Of a stretch of 42,457 nt of DNA, positions 40,939-42,457 are shown piece after piece (the first letter of the stretch is position 1; each line of letters opens with the position of its first letter). Location: NCBI GenBank assembly GCA_028287865.1, contig JAQBOU010000019.1, forward strand, positions 1 through 42,457, given 5' to 3'. This DNA is from Mucilaginibacter sp. (lineage in GTDB: Bacteria > Bacteroidota > Bacteroidia > Sphingobacteriales > Sphingobacteriaceae). Position numbers and translations under genes: made by a program. The notes below the pieces were generated by a model. It saw only the letters and a program-made list of their open reading frames with translations, ran no database searches and had not been told where the DNA came from.

Positions 40939-41808
40939 TTATTCCAGGACACCGAATTTCCCTGATTGAAATTCTGCAAATGCTTCCTGCAACTCACGGT
41001 GTGTGTTCATTACAAACGGGCCGTATTGTGCTATCGGCTCATTTATAGGTTCGCCACTTAATAATAAAACCACGCTGTCTTTATTTGCGCTGATGTTGAT
41101 CTCTTCTCCTTCATTTTTAAACAGGATAAAATCATGCTCACCAGCTTTTGCGCCGTTTACCACTACTTCACCATTTACAACCAATAAAATTGTGTTAAAA
41201 TCTGTGGTAATTTGGGTGGATAGTTTTCCATCCTTGTTTAAACGGATGTCAAACATATTTACCGGTGTAAAAGTAGTAGCAGGGCCTTTGTTGTTATTGA
41301 ACGTCCCGGCAATCACATTTACAATACCGCCGTTATCAGGAAGTATTACCTTCCCCATTTGGTCGGCAGTTATGGCCTGGTATTTAGGATCAGCCTTTTT
41401 ATCTTTAGCAGGCAGGTTTACCCAAAGCTGTATCATTTCAAAAGGGCCACCTTTTTTGGAGAACTCTTTTTCATGATACTCTTTATGTAATATTCCTGAG
41501 CCGGCTGTCATCCATTGTACATCCCCTGGGTTAATTACACCGCTGTTTCCGGTGCTATCATGATGCGCAACGGCTCCTTTGTATGCAATAGTAACCGTTT
41601 CAAATCCCTTATGGGGATGCACGTCCACACCGCGTAAATGATCTGAAGGGCCAAAATCAAATTCGGCGTTAAAATCCATCAGCAAAAAAGGGCTTATTCT
41701 TTGTTGGGTGATCTGTTCATTCGGGAAGTAATTAAAAACCCTGAACCCATCCCCTACCATTCCCGGCCGGGCCGGGCGGTGAAATATTTTTTCAATTTGT
41801 TTTTCCAT
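40939..41808 (-). CDS. pirin-family bicupin protein
   Basis: A 289-residue pirin. The N-terminal cupin holds the metal-binding set H64 and H66 (VDVHPHKGFETVT), H108 and E110 (ILHKEY), all four as in human pirin and YhhW. The second cupin (about 185-285) is present but lacks obvious ligands. Bacterial pirins include quercetin 2,3-dioxygenases and redox regulators of metabolic enzymes; the role here is open. A TATCTTTG promoter element lies 19 nt upstream, and the gene is probably monocistronic. Confidence 0.94.
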   Translation of the reverse strand: MEKQIEKIFHRPARPGMVGDGFRVFNYFPNEQITQQRISPFLLMDFNAEFDFGPSDHLRGVDVHPHKGFETVTIAYKGAVAHHDSTGNSGVINPGDVQWMTAGSGILHKEYHEKEFSKKGGPFEMIQLWVNLPAKDKKADPKYQAITADQMGKVILPDNGGIVNVIAGTFNNNKGPATTFTPVNMFDIRLNKDGKLSTQITTDFNTILLVVNGEVVVNGAKAGEHDFILFKNEGEEINISANKDSVVLLLSGEPINEPIAQYGPFVMNTHRELQEAFAEFQSGKFGVLE

Positions 41809-41827
41809 TTTATCATCCTTTTCTATA

Positions 41828-41835
41828 CAAAGATA
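41828..41835 (-). promoter_or_regulatory. candidate -7 element of the pirin gene
   Basis: The reverse strand reads TATCTTTG, an exact TAnnTTTG match and the same 8-mer as before serS. It lies 19 nt before the pirin ATG. The -33 TTG is not clear. Confidence 0.45.
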
Positions 41836-41905
41836 AGCAGCGGGTAAAGCCTAATTGCTTAATCTATGTCAAGAAATTTATGAGGATAAAGATTTGAACT
41901 AACGC

Positions 41906-42355
41906 TTATTTTACCCTGATATATTTTTCAATAATTTCCCGGTTAATATTTTCCTTCTCGACCTTTTCCAACCCGGTTTGAACCAGCGTGTCTCCTTTAA
42001 CAGTGACCGTAAAATCAAATGATTTGCCTTCCCAGTTTTTATCGCTATAATAATCCAGGTGCTCTGTATATTTATTCCCGTTTAAAGTGTACGAGCCACC
42101 ACCTGCATCAAACTTATTGGATGAATCTTTTGGGGTGTTTAGCCGGTGCTGCAAGAAAGCGAAATGCGAATCGTTAATTATTTTTATCATCCGCTGAGTT
42201 TTAGTGTAATCGGTAAAGGTACTAACACCTCTGGTTATGGTGGTACCGGATGCCAGTTGCCAGGTACCGTTGACAGGATTAATTGGTTTGGGATTATATT
42301 CGCAAGCGGAAAGCAAACAAATAAATACCAGTGCGATAAAGGTGATGGGTTTCAT
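41906..42355 (-). CDS. lipocalin-like (DUF4488-type) lipoprotein
   Basis: The 149-residue protein begins with a lipoprotein signal, MKPITFIALVFICLLSAC, with Cys 18. The mature part reads like a single small beta-barrel: NGTWQLASGT at the start, RMIKIINDSHFAFLQH, then GGGSYTLNGNKYTEHLDYYSD and a KGDTLVQTGLE strand. This order is that of lipocalin-like domains common in Bacteroidota. The ligand is unknown. I start at ATG 42355; the 19 upstream residues to 42412 precede the signal peptide and do not look like part of it. Confidence 0.75.
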   Translation of the reverse strand: MKPITFIALVFICLLSACEYNPKPINPVNGTWQLASGTTITRGVSTFTDYTKTQRMIKIINDSHFAFLQHRLNTPKDSSNKFDAGGGSYTLNGNKYTEHLDYYSDKNWEGKSFDFTVTVKGDTLVQTGLEKVEKENINREIIEKYIRVK

Positions 42356-42457
42356 ATAGAATGGTTTATAAAGAATATAGCAATTATAATAAAAAATTTC
42401 GAGGCAACACATTACAGATACGGCCTTCCTAATGCAGACGCATTAAAATAAATACAA

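Noticed and set aside
1..42457. tRNA or rRNA genes, integrases, transposases, toxin-antitoxin or phage-defence genes
   Set aside because: None could be recognised on either strand; the window looks like stable chromosome with repeats rather than a defence or mobile island.

Overview
The window reads as a chromosomal segment of a Bacteroidota soil or plant-associated bacterium, most likely Sphingobacteriaceae and close to Mucilaginibacter or Pedobacter. This is inferred from gene content, from AT-rich spacers with A-rich rather than Shine-Dalgarno-like leaders, from TAnnTTTG promoter elements, from secreted proteins with Gln right after the signal-peptidase site, and from palindromic and 7-bp-periodic intergenic repeats. 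No 16S rRNA or tRNA gene is present to settle the taxon.

Layout. 1-500: the tail of a cupin protein and a 54-aa lipoprotein. 514-3252: a secreted GH78 alpha-L-rhamnosidase. 3445-7202: a DyP-type heme peroxidase and a small possible partner, separated by a MITE-like repeat, then a membrane fatty acid desaturase and a 107-aa unknown. 7731-13253: a tight five-gene reverse-strand operon (TolB-like secreted protein, GlcG/HbpS-like protein, aldo/keto reductase, secreted VOC protein, sialate-O-acetylesterase-type esterase) ending in a terminator. 13254-13907: a long spacer. 13908-18159: a degenerate receiver protein, serS, rsmI and lnt. 18142-19376: a CheY-like receiver overlapping a BadF-type sugar kinase. 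19594-23326: an M61 peptidase and stress-type genes (DUF5670 peptide, YciE/YciF ferritin-like protein, Ku). 23479-29779: secreted glycoside hydrolases GH53, GH9 and GH2. 29901-36605: Gfo/Idh/MocA oxidoreductase, a lipoprotein of unknown function, an rRNA-methyltransferase-like protein, an MlaE/MlaF pair, GtrA and a BNR-type protein. 36797-39208: SDR, PspC and LiaF-like genes. 39226-42355: YeiH transporter, HXXEE membrane protein, pirin and a lipocalin-like lipoprotein.

How the genes fit together. GH78, GH53 and GH2, with the acetylesterase, suit removal of rhamnose, galactan and acetyl groups from pectin (rhamnogalacturonan I and its side chains). GH9 suits a beta-glucan. No SusC/SusD pair and no sugar-responsive regulator is present, so this is not a classical polysaccharide utilisation locus. 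SerS, RsmI, Lnt and MlaEF are housekeeping functions.

I found no CRISPR array, integrase, transposase, prophage or recognisable defence system. The least explained items are the repeat families, the five-gene operon, the DyP neighbour, the receiver-kinase pair and the lipoprotein at 30922-31980.
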